Below, piece after piece: positions 27,498-36,127 of a DNA stretch of 64,000 nucleotides (within the stretch, counting starts at the first letter, position 1; each line of letters starts with the position of its first letter). The stretch comes from Flavobacterium sp. 270. Its GTDB lineage: Bacteria; Bacteroidota; Bacteroidia; Flavobacteriales; Flavobacteriaceae. A program made the position numbers and the translations under genes. The stretch is from contig NZ_SODM01000001.1 in the NCBI RefSeq assembly GCF_004368785.1, positions 1,426,001-1,490,000 on the forward strand, given 5' to 3'. The notes below the pieces were generated by a model, which worked only from the letters and a program-made list of their open reading frames with translations, was not told where the DNA came from and made no database searches.

Positions 27498-28634
27498 ATG
27501 AAAAATAAAACCTACTGGATTATTGCAGTACTTGCCATTTTTATTATTTCTATCGCGTACAGTTTCACCAAACTAAAAACACCGAAAGAAAAAGTAACAG
27601 CAATGAATTGTGCCGAAACTCCAACTGTTTCTGGAGAATCTGAATTTAAACCTACAATCGTAAATAAAACTGCTTCCCCATCTAAAGCACCTAAAGGAAT
27701 GGTTTGGATTCCGGGTGGAGAATTCTCTATGGGAAGTAATGTCGAAGATGAAAGTTTATGCAGTATCAAAGGCGTTACTAAAGATGCAGCTCCTATACAC
27801 CGTGTATATGTAGACGGTTATTTTATGGATCAAACAGAAGTTACAAACGAAGAATATGCCGCATTTGTAAAAGCTACAGGCTATATTACAGTTGCCGAAC
27901 AAAAACCCACAAAAGAAGAATTTCCGACTGCAAATGAAGAAGATTTAATAACAGGTTCGGTAATTTTTACTCCAACTGACAGTGCCGTAAATCTGAATAA
28001 TTTTCTGCAATGGTGGAGTTACGTTGGAGGAACGGATTGGAAACATCCAGAAGGACCACAAAGCACTATAAAAGGAAGAGAAAAATATCCTGTTGTACAA
28101 ATTGCTTATGAAGATGCTGCAGCTTACGCAAAATGGGCAGGCAAAAGATTACCAACAGAAGCAGAATGGGAATTTGCTGCTCGAGGCGGTAAAACCGGAA
28201 ATCTTTATGCATGGGGAAATACACTTAAACCTAACGGAAAATTTCAGGCGAATATCTATCAAGGCAACTTCCCTGTCAAAGATGGTGATACTGGAGAAGA
28301 TGGCTTTAAAGGAATTGCTCCTACTGGACAATTTGCTCCAAATCCTTACGGATTGTATGATATGGCCGGAAATGTATGGGAATGGGTAAATGATTGGTAC
28401 AGCATTTCTTATTATAGCGAATTAGCCGAAAGCGGAAAAGTAGCTAAAAATCCACAGGGGCCGAATGCTTATAGCGATCCTAATGACCCAACTCAAATAA
28501 AAAGAGTTCATCGCGGTGGTTCTTTTTTATGTACCGATCAATATTGTACACGTTATATGGTTGGAACGCGAGGAAAAGGCGAAATACGATCTGCAGCAAA
28601 CCATCTTGGTTTTAGATGTGTAAAAAGCATATAA
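27498..28634 (+). CDS. Formylglycine-generating enzyme (SUMF1/FGE family), membrane-anchored
   Basis: 378 residues from the ATG at 27498. One N-terminal membrane helix, a linker, then an FGE-sulfatase domain (PKGMVWIPGGEFSMGS at about 65-80; KRLPTEAEWEFAARGG near 217-232; YDMAGNVWEW; HRGGSF). Two Cys at 345 and 350, in the order C-x4-C, match the copper-binding Cys pair of true aerobic FGEs, and the NHLGFRC ending matches the human enzyme. It would convert a Cys in CxPxR sulfatases to formylglycine in the periplasm. No sulfatase is in the window, so its substrate is elsewhere in the genome or not a sulfatase. Followed by a terminator. Confidence 0.85.
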   Translation: MKNKTYWIIAVLAIFIISIAYSFTKLKTPKEKVTAMNCAETPTVSGESEFKPTIVNKTASPSKAPKGMVWIPGGEFSMGSNVEDESLCSIKGVTKDAAPIHRVYVDGYFMDQTEVTNEEYAAFVKATGYITVAEQKPTKEEFPTANEEDLITGSVIFTPTDSAVNLNNFLQWWSYVGGTDWKHPEGPQSTIKGREKYPVVQIAYEDAAAYAKWAGKRLPTEAEWEFAARGGKTGNLYAWGNTLKPNGKFQANIYQGNFPVKDGDTGEDGFKGIAPTGQFAPNPYGLYDMAGNVWEWVNDWYSISYYSELAESGKVAKNPQGPNAYSDPNDPTQIKRVHRGGSFLCTDQYCTRYMVGTRGKGEIRSAANHLGFRCVKSI

Positions 28635-28652
28635 TTAAAAATAACATTTACC

Positions 28653-28687
28653 AAACGGATTCTATTTGCTTAGAATCCGTTTTTTAT
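28653..28687 (+). terminator. Terminator after the FGE gene
   Basis: AAACGGATTCTA / TAGAATCCGTTT hairpin followed by T run. Confidence 0.85.
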
Positions 28688-28734
28688 TTAAATTTAGATA
28701 CGCAGACTTCAATAATCCTGCTAATAAAAATACT

Positions 28735-28742
28735 TATCTTTG
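28735..28742 (+). promoter_or_regulatory. -7 promoter element of pepT
   Basis: TATCTTTG at 28735-28742, 16 bp upstream of the ATG at 28759. Confidence 0.6.
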
Positions 28743-28758
28743 CTAAAAAAACAATAAA

Positions 28759-30036
28759 ATGCAACATATCATAGATCGTTTTATCAGTTATGTAACAATT
28801 GATACAGAATCTGATCCGAATTCTAAAACAACACCAAGTACAGAAAAACAATGGAATCTTGCCAATAAATTAGTCGAAGAACTAAAAGCAATTGGTCTCC
28901 AAGAGGTTACAATAGATGATAAAGCTTATATCATGGCGACTTTGCCAAGTAATGTAGATCACCAAGTGCCAACAATTGGTTTTATTTCGCATTTTGATAC
29001 TTCTCCAGATTTTAGCGGTGCAAATGTAAAACCGCAAATTGTGAAGGATTATGATGGAAAAGATATTGTTTTGAATGCTGAAAAAAATATCATTTTATCT
29101 CCAAATTATTTCAAAGATTTACTTCAATATAAAGGTCAGACTATCATCACTACTGACGGAACCACACTTCTAGGCGCCGATGATAAAGCTGGAATTACAG
29201 AAATTGTTTCGGCAATGGAATATTTGGTTCAGCATCCTGAAATTAAACACGGAAAAATCAGAATTGGTTTTACTCCTGACGAAGAAATTGGCCGTGGCGC
29301 GCATCATTTTGATGTTGAGAAATTCGGTGCACAATGGGCGTATACTATGGACGGAAGTCAGATTGGTGAATTAGAATATGAAAATTTTAATGCTGCCGGA
29401 GCGAAAATTACTTTTAAAGGAAAAAGCGTTCATCCTGGTTATGCGAAAGGAAAAATGATCAATTCGATGTTGATTGCAAATGATTTTATCAATGAACTTC
29501 CAAAAGGAGAAACGCCTCAGGAAACTAAAGGTTATGAAGGTTTCTTTCACGTTCATCATATCAACGGAAGTATCGAAGAAACTGTTTTAGAACTTATTAT
29601 TCGCGATCATAACAAAGTTAAATTCGAAAAACGTAAAAGTTTAATTGATAAAATCGCGAAGAAAATCAATAAAAAATTTGCAAAACAATTTGGTGAAGAT
29701 ATTGTAATTACAGAGATTAAAGACCAGTATTTCAATATGAAAGAAAAAGTACTTCCTGTAAAATATATTGTTGATATTGCCGAAAAAGCAATGCGCGAAT
29801 TGAACATCAAACCGATTATTAAACCAATTCGCGGCGGTACAGACGGCTCACAATTATCGTATATGGGATTACCTTGTCCGAATATTTTTGCCGGTGGTCA
29901 TAACTTCCACGGAAAATACGAATATGTTCCTGCAGAAAGCATCCAGAAAGCAACAGACGTTATTGTAAAAATTGCAGAACTAACTGCTGTTCCAGGAATT
30001 TTTGATGCACCCGAAACACCTAAAAGAAAAAGATAA
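28759..30036 (+). CDS. pepT: Peptidase T (tripeptide aminopeptidase)
   Basis: 425 residues. Zinc-binding M20 family motifs are intact: ISHFDT (about 75-80), GADDKAGI near 140, [12 protein letters not shown] near 175, and [11 protein letters not shown] in the dimerisation domain; the C-terminal [25 protein letters not shown] carries the last ligand His. It removes the N-terminal residue of tripeptides in the cytoplasm, with two zinc ions. The next gene begins at the base after its stop codon. Confidence 0.95.
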   Translation: MQHIIDRFISYVTIDTESDPNSKTTPSTEKQWNLANKLVEELKAIGLQEVTIDDKAYIMATLPSNVDHQVPTIGFISHFDTSPDFSGANVKPQIVKDYDGKDIVLNAEKNIILSPNYFKDLLQYKGQTIITTDGTTLLGADDKAGITEIVSAMEYLVQHPEIKHGKIRIGFTPDEEIGRGAHHFDVEKFGAQWAYTMDGSQIGELEYENFNAAGAKITFKGKSVHPGYAKGKMINSMLIANDFINELPKGETPQETKGYEGFFHVHHINGSIEETVLELIIRDHNKVKFEKRKSLIDKIAKKINKKFAKQFGEDIVITEIKDQYFNMKEKVLPVKYIVDIAEKAMRELNIKPIIKPIRGGTDGSQLSYMGLPCPNIFAGGHNFHGKYEYVPAESIQKATDVIVKIAELTAVPGIFDAPETPKRKR

Positions 30037-30621
30037 TTGGAACCATCCGATAATAAGCACGTTTGGAACAAAGTCAATGGCTGGGAAGAAGAATTACTTT
30101 TCCTAAAATCTATTATTGACAAAACTGAACTTACCGAAACCATTAAATGGGGCGGTCCGGTTTATGTTTACAATAAAAAGAATGTTATCGGAATTGGAGG
30201 TTTTAAAGATTATTTTACCATTTGGTTTTTTAATGGCGTTTTTCTAAAAGATGAAAAAAAGAACCTCATCAATGCACAGGAAGATGTAACCAAATCATTG
30301 CGTCAATGGCGCTTTACTTCTAAAGATCAGGTAAACGAAAAAGAAGTTCTGGAATACATTTACGAAGCGATCGAAAATGAAAAACAGGGAAAAATAATAA
30401 AACCGTCCAAAAAAGAAGCAATTGTTTCTGAGCTTTTAAATATAGAAAAGGCAAAGAATCCAGCTTTAGCGGAAGCGTTTCAAAAATTCTCTCCTTATAA
30501 GCAATATGAGTTTTTGGAATACATTGAAAGTGCCAAACAAGAAAAAACTAAAATTACCAGAATTGAAAAAGTGATTCCGATGATTTTAGGTAATATTGGT
30601 TTGAATGATAAATACAGATAG
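30037..30621 (+). CDS. DUF1801 / YdeI-OmpD-associated family protein
   Basis: 194 residues from a TTG at 30037, directly after the pepT stop. The first half (WNKVNGWEEELLFLKSIIDKTEL, IKWGGPVYVYNKKNVIGIGGF) is DUF1801-like; the second half (about 125-185) carries the YdeI/OmpD-associated helical region (ALAEAFQKFSPYKQYEFLEYIESAKQEKTKITRIEKVIPMI). No biochemical function is known. Coupling to pepT is likely through translation reinitiation. Confidence 0.8.
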   Translation: MEPSDNKHVWNKVNGWEEELLFLKSIIDKTELTETIKWGGPVYVYNKKNVIGIGGFKDYFTIWFFNGVFLKDEKKNLINAQEDVTKSLRQWRFTSKDQVNEKEVLEYIYEAIENEKQGKIIKPSKKEAIVSELLNIEKAKNPALAEAFQKFSPYKQYEFLEYIESAKQEKTKITRIEKVIPMILGNIGLNDKYR

Positions 30622-30638
30622 TAAATTTTAGAGTTTAG

Positions 30639-30831
30639 TCCCGAAGCTTCGGGATAGATTTTAGATTCAGTTATCCGACTCTTTTGTCATCCTGAGCGAA
30701 GTCGAAGGATCGCACAGAAACTCCTCAAAGGTTATTTACACGCTTTACGTCATTGCGAGGAACGAAGCAATCTCACGATCAAAATCCAACTTTAATTAAC
30801 AAAGTGAGATTGCTTCGTTCCTCGCAATGAC
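30639..30831. repeat. Cluster of three repeat families in the PepT/DUF1801-YajC spacer
   Basis: Contains a TCCCGAAGCTTCGGGA palindrome (30639-30654), a GTCATCCTGAGCGAAGTCGA unit (30686-30712), and a perfect 28-bp inverted repeat with arms 30749-30776 and 30804-30831 built on GAGGAACGAAGCAATCTCA. These same units recur elsewhere (9532, 36073, 41487; 31236, 31271, 37550, 37590, 56482). No gene is seen in this 290-bp spacer. Confidence 0.85.
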
Positions 30832-30843
30832 ATACGTATCAAA

Positions 30844-30889
30844 AATAAAAAATCCCAAACTCCATTTTAAATTGGAATTTGGGATTTAT
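30844..30889 (-). terminator. Terminator of yajC
   Basis: AAATCCCAAAC / TTTGGGATTT hairpin just after the yajC stop on the minus strand, with an A run on the left that reads as a T run. Confidence 0.75.
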
Positions 30890-30912
30890 ATTTTATTGGA
30901 ATTTCTAAAAAA

Positions 30913-31188
30913 TTATGCCTTTTTATTCAAAGCTGCGCTCATTTCCATAGAAATTGCAGAACGCTCTAATTTTAATTTTCCAGACATTGTTTCAATGATT
31001 ACAGTAGTTTCTGCAAGCTCAACCACTTTACCGTGAAAACCGCTTTTTGTAATTATTTTATCACCTACTTTTAGGCTGCTTTCAAATTCTTTTTCGTTTT
31101 TCGCTCTTTTTTGTTGTGGTCTGATCATGAAGAAATAGATTACCACAAACATTAGTAGAAAAGGTGCAAATTGAGTTAATTGTCCCAT
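30913..31188 (-). CDS. yajC: Preprotein translocase subunit YajC
   Basis: 91 residues. One N-terminal membrane helix (FAPFLLMFVVIYFFMIRPQQKR at about 8-29), then the SPOR-free YajC domain with GDKIITKSGFHGKVVE. Accessory subunit of the SecDF-YajC complex, which helps pull proteins through SecYEG at the inner membrane. It follows nusB by about 130 bp on the same strand; a pair of related repeat units lies between them. Confidence 0.95.
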   Translation of the reverse strand: MGQLTQFAPFLLMFVVIYFFMIRPQQKRAKNEKEFESSLKVGDKIITKSGFHGKVVELAETTVIIETMSGKLKLERSAISMEMSAALNKKA

Positions 31189-31235
31189 AAGTTAAATTCT
31201 GTTTTTTGATTTATATTAATATATTTTTTTAATTG

Positions 31236-31295
31236 CTCTTCGACTACGCTCAGAGTGACATCGTGATTGGCTCTTCGGCTTCGCTCAGAGTGACA
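31236..31295. repeat. Two direct copies of the CTTCGACTTCGCTCAG unit
   Basis: CTCTTCGACTACGCTCAGAG at 31236 and CTCTTCGGCTTCGCTCAGAG at 31271, each followed by TGACA, in the same direction 35 bp apart. Members of the family listed at 30639. Confidence 0.85.
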
Positions 31296-31318
31296 AAGTA
31301 ATTGAAATTTTAAAAATC

Positions 31319-32263
31319 TTACATCAATCCTCTTCCTACTTTTATCATCTTTTTATTGGCAGTCAATTCTTTAACTAAATTATCTAAAATTCCGTTGATA
31401 AAAATACTGCTTTTTGGTGTAGAATACTCTTTTGCAATTTCTAAATATTCGTTAAGAGTTACTTTTACCGGAATTGATGGGAATTTTAAAAATTCGCAGA
31501 TTGCCATTTTCAAAATAATAGTATCAATTTCTGCAATACGATCGCTGTCCCAGTTTGGCGTTTTGTCTTCGTATTCTTTTGCCAAGACTGATTCGTTAAG
31601 AACTGTTCTTCTAAACAAGTCTTTTGCAAAATCTTTGTCTTCCACATCTTTATACAATTTTGGAACTCTAAAGTCGTCTGAATCTTCAGTCTTAATAGCT
31701 TTCAATTGTTTGATAATGTGTGTGTTTACAACCGGAATATCATCAACCCAAGTCAATTTATCATCTTCCAGATATTCGTATAATTTTTCGTTAGGAACAA
31801 TTACATCTGCAAACAAATCAATTACAAATTGTCTGTCTTCTTCAAATGTATTCGTTGTAGTGCTCATGTATTTTGCATACAATTCGCTTGATTTAATATC
31901 ATTCAAAAGCAATAAAATATAATCATCGTTTAATGACCAGTTATTGATTTTACGATTTTCTAAAGCGATACTAAGGGAATTGCTTTCGGCAAGAAGTTGA
32001 AAAATTTTGTTATTGATAAATTTTTCGTTTGGATTACGTTCTGCAGCTGTTGCAAGATGTTTTTTGCTTGAAAGATGTAAAAAAACAGATTCTTTTTTGC
32101 AAATTTCTATCAACGAAGAAAGCATTATAAGATATAAGTCCTGAATATTATCTATGCTGTAAAAAAGAAATTTTTCTTCTTTTTCCAGATTATCAGAACC
32201 GCTTTGATGCATTGCATAAATGGACTGCATTACTTTAACGCGTATGTGTCTTCTATTTACCAC
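31319..32263 (-). CDS. nusB: Transcription antitermination factor NusB (long form)
   Basis: 314 residues, about twice the usual length of about 140. The C-terminal half (about 205-305, from DFAKDLFRRTVLN to FINGILDNLVKEL) is the NusB RNA-binding fold, and the start NRRHIRVKVMQSIYAMHQSG is also NusB-like, but about 150 residues of additional helical sequence lie between, as in other Bacteroidota. NusB with NusE helps antitermination on rRNA operons. The insert is alpha-helical and of unknown role. Confidence 0.9.
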   Translation of the reverse strand: MVNRRHIRVKVMQSIYAMHQSGSDNLEKEEKFLFYSIDNIQDLYLIMLSSLIEICKKESVFLHLSSKKHLATAAERNPNEKFINNKIFQLLAESNSLSIALENRKINNWSLNDDYILLLLNDIKSSELYAKYMSTTTNTFEEDRQFVIDLFADVIVPNEKLYEYLEDDKLTWVDDIPVVNTHIIKQLKAIKTEDSDDFRVPKLYKDVEDKDFAKDLFRRTVLNESVLAKEYEDKTPNWDSDRIAEIDTIILKMAICEFLKFPSIPVKVTLNEYLEIAKEYSTPKSSIFINGILDNLVKELTANKKMIKVGRGLM

Positions 32264-32370
32264 CTTGTAAGAACATTTTAAAATTAGGCTGCAAAAATAA
32301 GAATTAAAGAGTTTATATTAAAATTTAAACCTATAAAAAACACTATTCGTAATCAATTAAGTTTTATTAT

Positions 32371-32437
32371 AAAAAAAAGTCTCAGTTTTCGGTTATAGTT
32401 TTCAGATAATACGAAAAACTATAACCAAAACTGAGAC
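32371..32437 (-). terminator. Terminator of the leucine dehydrogenase gene
   Basis: Long hairpin, arms 32379-32402 and 32415-32437, with one bulged base, followed on the minus strand by eight T (A run 32371-32378). Confidence 0.9.
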
Positions 32438-32462
32438 AGAGAATTAAACTATTTGTTTAAAA

Positions 32463-33569
32463 TTATTTTTTGCTGTTCTCGATTTTTCTTTGATCGATAC
32501 GATTTTGAGCAATCGTAAGCGCAGCTTTATGCGTAGTAATTCCGTTTTTAGCAGCGTAATCGATAATTTCTAAAGTTGTGTTATAGATATTTTCGGTTTT
32601 GCTCATAATTTCAGCTTTACCATAATGCTCTAATTCAGCATAAACATTGATAATTCCACCAGCGTTGATCAAGAAATCCGGAGCGTAAAGAATACCTCTT
32701 TCAGTCAATCTTGCACCGTGAACATTTTCGTCTGCTAGTTGGTTGTTGGCAGCACCAGCAATAACTTTAGCTTTAATTTTGTTTACCGTATCGTTATTAA
32801 TTGTTGCTCCCATTGCACATGGCGCGTAAATATCTACATCTGCAGTATATAAATCTTCGCCAGTATAAATTGTAGCATTATATTTTGAAGCCGTTTGGTA
32901 TAATTTTTCTTCGTTGATATCAGTAATCGTAACCAATGCTCCTTCTTTAGTCAAATATTCAACCAAAGCCTCACCTACGTGACCAATTCCTTGTACCAAA
33001 ACTTTTTTTCCAGCTAGAGCATCAGAACCAAATTGGCTTTTTGCTGCTGCTTTCATTCCTAAGTAAACACCGTAAGCCGTTACAGGAGAAGGGTTTCCAG
33101 AACCACCTCTTTCTTCAGAAATACCCGTAACATAAGGTGTTACATCTCTTACAGTGTCCATGTCTTTAGTTTCCATACCAACATCTTCAGCTGTAATATA
33201 TCTTCCGCTAAGCGAGTGAACAAATTCACCAAACTTGCGCATTAATTCAGGCGTTTTTTGTGTTTTAGCATCACCAATAATTACTGCTTTTCCACCACCA
33301 ATATTAAGTCCAGTAATTGCAGATTTATAAGTCATACCTCTAGAAAGACGCAAAACATCGTTTAGAGCTTCCCATTCCGTATTATAATTCCACATTCTAG
33401 TACCTCCTAAAGCTGGACCCATAACCGAATTATGAATACCAATAATTGCTTTTAAACCTGTATCTTTGTCATTGCAAAATACAATTTGTTCGTGATCGTC
33501 AAAAGATAATTGACCAAAAACAGGATCCATTTTTTGAAGTTCCTTTCCAGTTGCGAAAGTTGCATCCAT
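32463..33569 (-). CDS. Leucine dehydrogenase (Glu/Leu/Phe/Val dehydrogenase family)
   Basis: 368 residues. The N-terminal domain has GPALGGTRMW and the catalytic Lys in GMTYKSAITGLNIGGGKAV; the Rossmann domain has VLVQGIGHVGEALVEYL and the NAD-binding DINEEK. The GGTRMW motif favours branched-chain substrates over glutamate. It deaminates leucine/valine/isoleucine with NAD+ to the 2-oxo acids, feeding branched-chain breakdown with the HMG-CoA lyase at 22785. Monocistronic, ending at a strong terminator. Confidence 0.92.
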   Translation of the reverse strand: MDATFATGKELQKMDPVFGQLSFDDHEQIVFCNDKDTGLKAIIGIHNSVMGPALGGTRMWNYNTEWEALNDVLRLSRGMTYKSAITGLNIGGGKAVIIGDAKTQKTPELMRKFGEFVHSLSGRYITAEDVGMETKDMDTVRDVTPYVTGISEERGGSGNPSPVTAYGVYLGMKAAAKSQFGSDALAGKKVLVQGIGHVGEALVEYLTKEGALVTITDINEEKLYQTASKYNATIYTGEDLYTADVDIYAPCAMGATINNDTVNKIKAKVIAGAANNQLADENVHGARLTERGILYAPDFLINAGGIINVYAELEHYGKAEIMSKTENIYNTTLEIIDYAAKNGITTHKAALTIAQNRIDQRKIENSKK

Positions 33570-33772
33570 AGCGCTACTATTTATTTGTTAAAATTATGAA
33601 TTTGTCAAAAAGACATCTCAAACTTAAACAAAAAATACACATGTGCTAATTTTTTATCCTTATTATAACAATTAAACAATAGATATGTTTTAAATAAATT
33701 GTGTTTTATATTACTTTTAATTTAAGGTAATTTATAAAATCGTTTCTTTTCAATATCTAATTTCTTAAAAAA

Positions 33773-35551
33773 ATGAAAGAATTAAGCTATTTAAACAAAT
33801 ACTTCATTAAATATAAATACAGTTTCTCATTAGGAATTTTAATCACCATAATCGCACAAATATTCTTTTTATACACTCCAAAGCTGGTCAGTAAGTCTTT
33901 TGATACGATAGAGAGCTACCTTAAATTGTCTGAAAGTGATCAGAAACTGCAAATAATTAGAAATTTCCATAAAGACGAACTGCTTCATAATGTGTACTTA
34001 ATTATTATAAGCGCTGTTGTTGGGGGAATTTTAACCTTTTTAATGCGCCAGACTTTAATCGTAATGTCGCGTCATATTGAGTTTGATTTAAAAAATGAAG
34101 TTTTTAGACAATACGAAAACCTTTCTCAGAATTTTTACAAGCAAAACCGTACCGGAGATTTAATGAACAGAATCAGCGAAGACGTTTCTAAAGTTCGTAT
34201 GTACGTTGGGCCGGCCGTAATGTACACTATCAATACTTTTATTCGTTTTGCCATTGTTATATTATATATGTACAATGTCTCGCCTTTATTGACTTTGTAT
34301 ACTATTTTGCCATTGCCAATTTTATCGTATTGTATTTTTAAATTAAGTTCAGAAATCAACAAACGAAGCACCACATTTCAACAATATCTTTCTAAAGTTT
34401 CAAGTTTTACTCAGGAAATATTTTCAGGAATTAGAGTTATTAAAGCAAATTCACTAGAAGACCAGCATCAAAATAATATGATCGCTCTTGCGGATGAAAG
34501 CAAAAGAAAAAGTCTGGATTTGGCGAAAGTGCAATCTCTTTTCGGGCCATTAATGATTGCTTTAATCGGAATTAGTAATTTGGTGGTAATTTATTTTGGC
34601 GGTGTTATGTACATCAACGGAACGATCAAAAATATTGGTACAATTGCCGAGTTTATTTTATATGTAAATATGCTTACCTGGCCTGTAGCTTCTTTAGGAT
34701 GGGTTTCTTCGATGGTGCAAGAGGCAGAGGCTTCTCAAAAACGCTTGAATGAATTTTTGAAAATTGAACCGGAAATAAAAAATAACAACGAAAGCTCGTC
34801 TGATATTCAAGGTTTAATTTCTTTTGAAAACGTGAGTTATGTTTATGAAGATACTAATATTGAGGCTTTAAAGAATGTTTCTTTTACGGTTAAAAAAGGA
34901 GAAACTTTAGCCATTTTAGGAAAAACAGGTTCCGGAAAATCTACTATTTTATCTTTAATTTCAAGATTATACGATGTTACCGATGGAAAAATTACAATTG
35001 ATGAAAATGAAATCAGCTCTTTAAATTTAAACGATCTCCGTAATGCTATTGGTATTGTTCCTCAGGATGCTTTTTTGTTTTCGGATACCATTAAAAACAA
35101 TATCAAATTTGGTAATCAAAACGCAACCGATGAAGAAGTAATTGAAGCGGCAAAAAATGCTGTAGTTCATGATAATATTATTGCTTTTAACAAACAATAC
35201 GACACGATTTTAGGGGAAAGAGGAATTACGCTTTCTGGTGGGCAAAAACAGCGTGTATCTATCGCGAGAGCGATTATTAAGGATCCTGCAATTTTACTTT
35301 TTGATGACTGTTTATCAGCGGTTGACACGGAAACGGAGGAAACGATCCTGAATAATTTGTTTGAAATCTGCAAAAACAAAACGACTATTATTGTAAGCCA
35401 TCGTGTTTCGTCTGCAAAGAATGCAGATAAAATTATTATTCTGGAAGACGGAAAAATAATTCAACAAGGCTCTCATAATCAATTAATAAATCAAGAAGGA
35501 TATTATGCAGCGTTATATTTAAAACAACTTTCGGAAAAAGAATTACTTTAA
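33773..35551 (+). CDS. ABC exporter, fused membrane and ATP-binding domains
   Basis: 592 residues. Six transmembrane helices (about 20-310), then a nucleotide-binding domain with Walker A GKTGSGKST (383-391), Q-loop, signature LSGGQKQR (about 486), and Walker B ILLFDDCLSAVD (about 505-516). In Walker B the residue after the magnesium Asp is Asp where most exporters have the catalytic Glu, and this replacement leaves the site weak or dependent on a partner. Could move lipids or a peptide, MsbA/MdlB-like. Monocistronic. Confidence 0.9.
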   Translation: MKELSYLNKYFIKYKYSFSLGILITIIAQIFFLYTPKLVSKSFDTIESYLKLSESDQKLQIIRNFHKDELLHNVYLIIISAVVGGILTFLMRQTLIVMSRHIEFDLKNEVFRQYENLSQNFYKQNRTGDLMNRISEDVSKVRMYVGPAVMYTINTFIRFAIVILYMYNVSPLLTLYTILPLPILSYCIFKLSSEINKRSTTFQQYLSKVSSFTQEIFSGIRVIKANSLEDQHQNNMIALADESKRKSLDLAKVQSLFGPLMIALIGISNLVVIYFGGVMYINGTIKNIGTIAEFILYVNMLTWPVASLGWVSSMVQEAEASQKRLNEFLKIEPEIKNNNESSSDIQGLISFENVSYVYEDTNIEALKNVSFTVKKGETLAILGKTGSGKSTILSLISRLYDVTDGKITIDENEISSLNLNDLRNAIGIVPQDAFLFSDTIKNNIKFGNQNATDEEVIEAAKNAVVHDNIIAFNKQYDTILGERGITLSGGQKQRVSIARAIIKDPAILLFDDCLSAVDTETEETILNNLFEICKNKTTIIVSHRVSSAKNADKIIILEDGKIIQQGSHNQLINQEGYYAALYLKQLSEKELL

Positions 35552-35604
35552 ATGTTGCGTAATAGATAAATTTTTATGATTTTTGATTACTATTAATTCC
35601 AAAA

Positions 35605-35988
35605 ATGATAGAACGTATTATGAGAGAAAATGACATGTTAGAAAAAGAAGAAATTTTTTCTAAAGTATTACGAGCCGGAAGAAGAACCTATTTCTTTGAT
35701 GTGAGAGCTACCAAAGCTGACGATTATTATATCACGATTACTGAGAGCAAAAAATTTACTGAAGAAGATGGTTCGTTTCATTTCAAAAAACATAAAATTT
35801 ACTTATACAAAGAAGATTTTAGTGCTTTCGCCGAAATATTAGAAGAAATGACCTCTTATGTCTTGAACCACAAAGGAGAGGAAGTAATTTCTGAAAGACA
35901 CCAAAAAGACTTTAAAAAAGAATACGGTTCTGATAAACCAGAAGGTCAGAGAACTAGCTTTACCGATATTGATTTTGACGATATTTAA
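35605..35988 (+). CDS. DUF3276 (PUR family DNA/RNA-binding) protein
   Basis: 127 residues. DUF3276 proteins of Bacteroidota have a PUR-alpha-like beta-beta-beta-beta-alpha repeat; visible features are EEIFSKVLRAGRRTYFFDVRATK and DYYITITESKKF, then HFKKHKIYLYKEDF. It likely binds single-stranded nucleic acid. The ATG at 35605 is used; starts at 35620 or 35632 cannot be excluded. A terminator at 36017 closes the transcript. Confidence 0.85.
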   Translation: MIERIMRENDMLEKEEIFSKVLRAGRRTYFFDVRATKADDYYITITESKKFTEEDGSFHFKKHKIYLYKEDFSAFAEILEEMTSYVLNHKGEEVISERHQKDFKKEYGSDKPEGQRTSFTDIDFDDI

Positions 35989-36016
35989 TCCTATCATAAC
36001 TTTTTTAAAAAGTACG

Positions 36017-36048
36017 AGTCCAATTGTCCTGCAATTTGGACTTTTTTT
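36017..36048 (+). terminator. Terminator after DUF3276
   Basis: AGTCCAATTG / CAATTTGGACT hairpin with one bulge and seven T. Confidence 0.8.
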
Positions 36049-36072
36049 ATACATTTTCAATTTTAGATTTAA

Positions 36073-36088
36073 TCCCGAAGTCTCGGGA
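36073..36088. repeat. TCCCGA..TCGGGA palindrome
   Basis: TCCCGAAGTCTCGGGA, a member of the family at 9532, 30639 and 41487, again followed by the motif TAGATTTTAGAT. Confidence 0.75.
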
Positions 36089-36127
36089 TAGATTTTAGAT
36101 TGTAACTTACTTTCAAAATATTTTAAA

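Noticed and set aside
31356..31922. 188-residue frame opposite nusB
   Set aside because: Shadow of NusB coding sequence; no signal.
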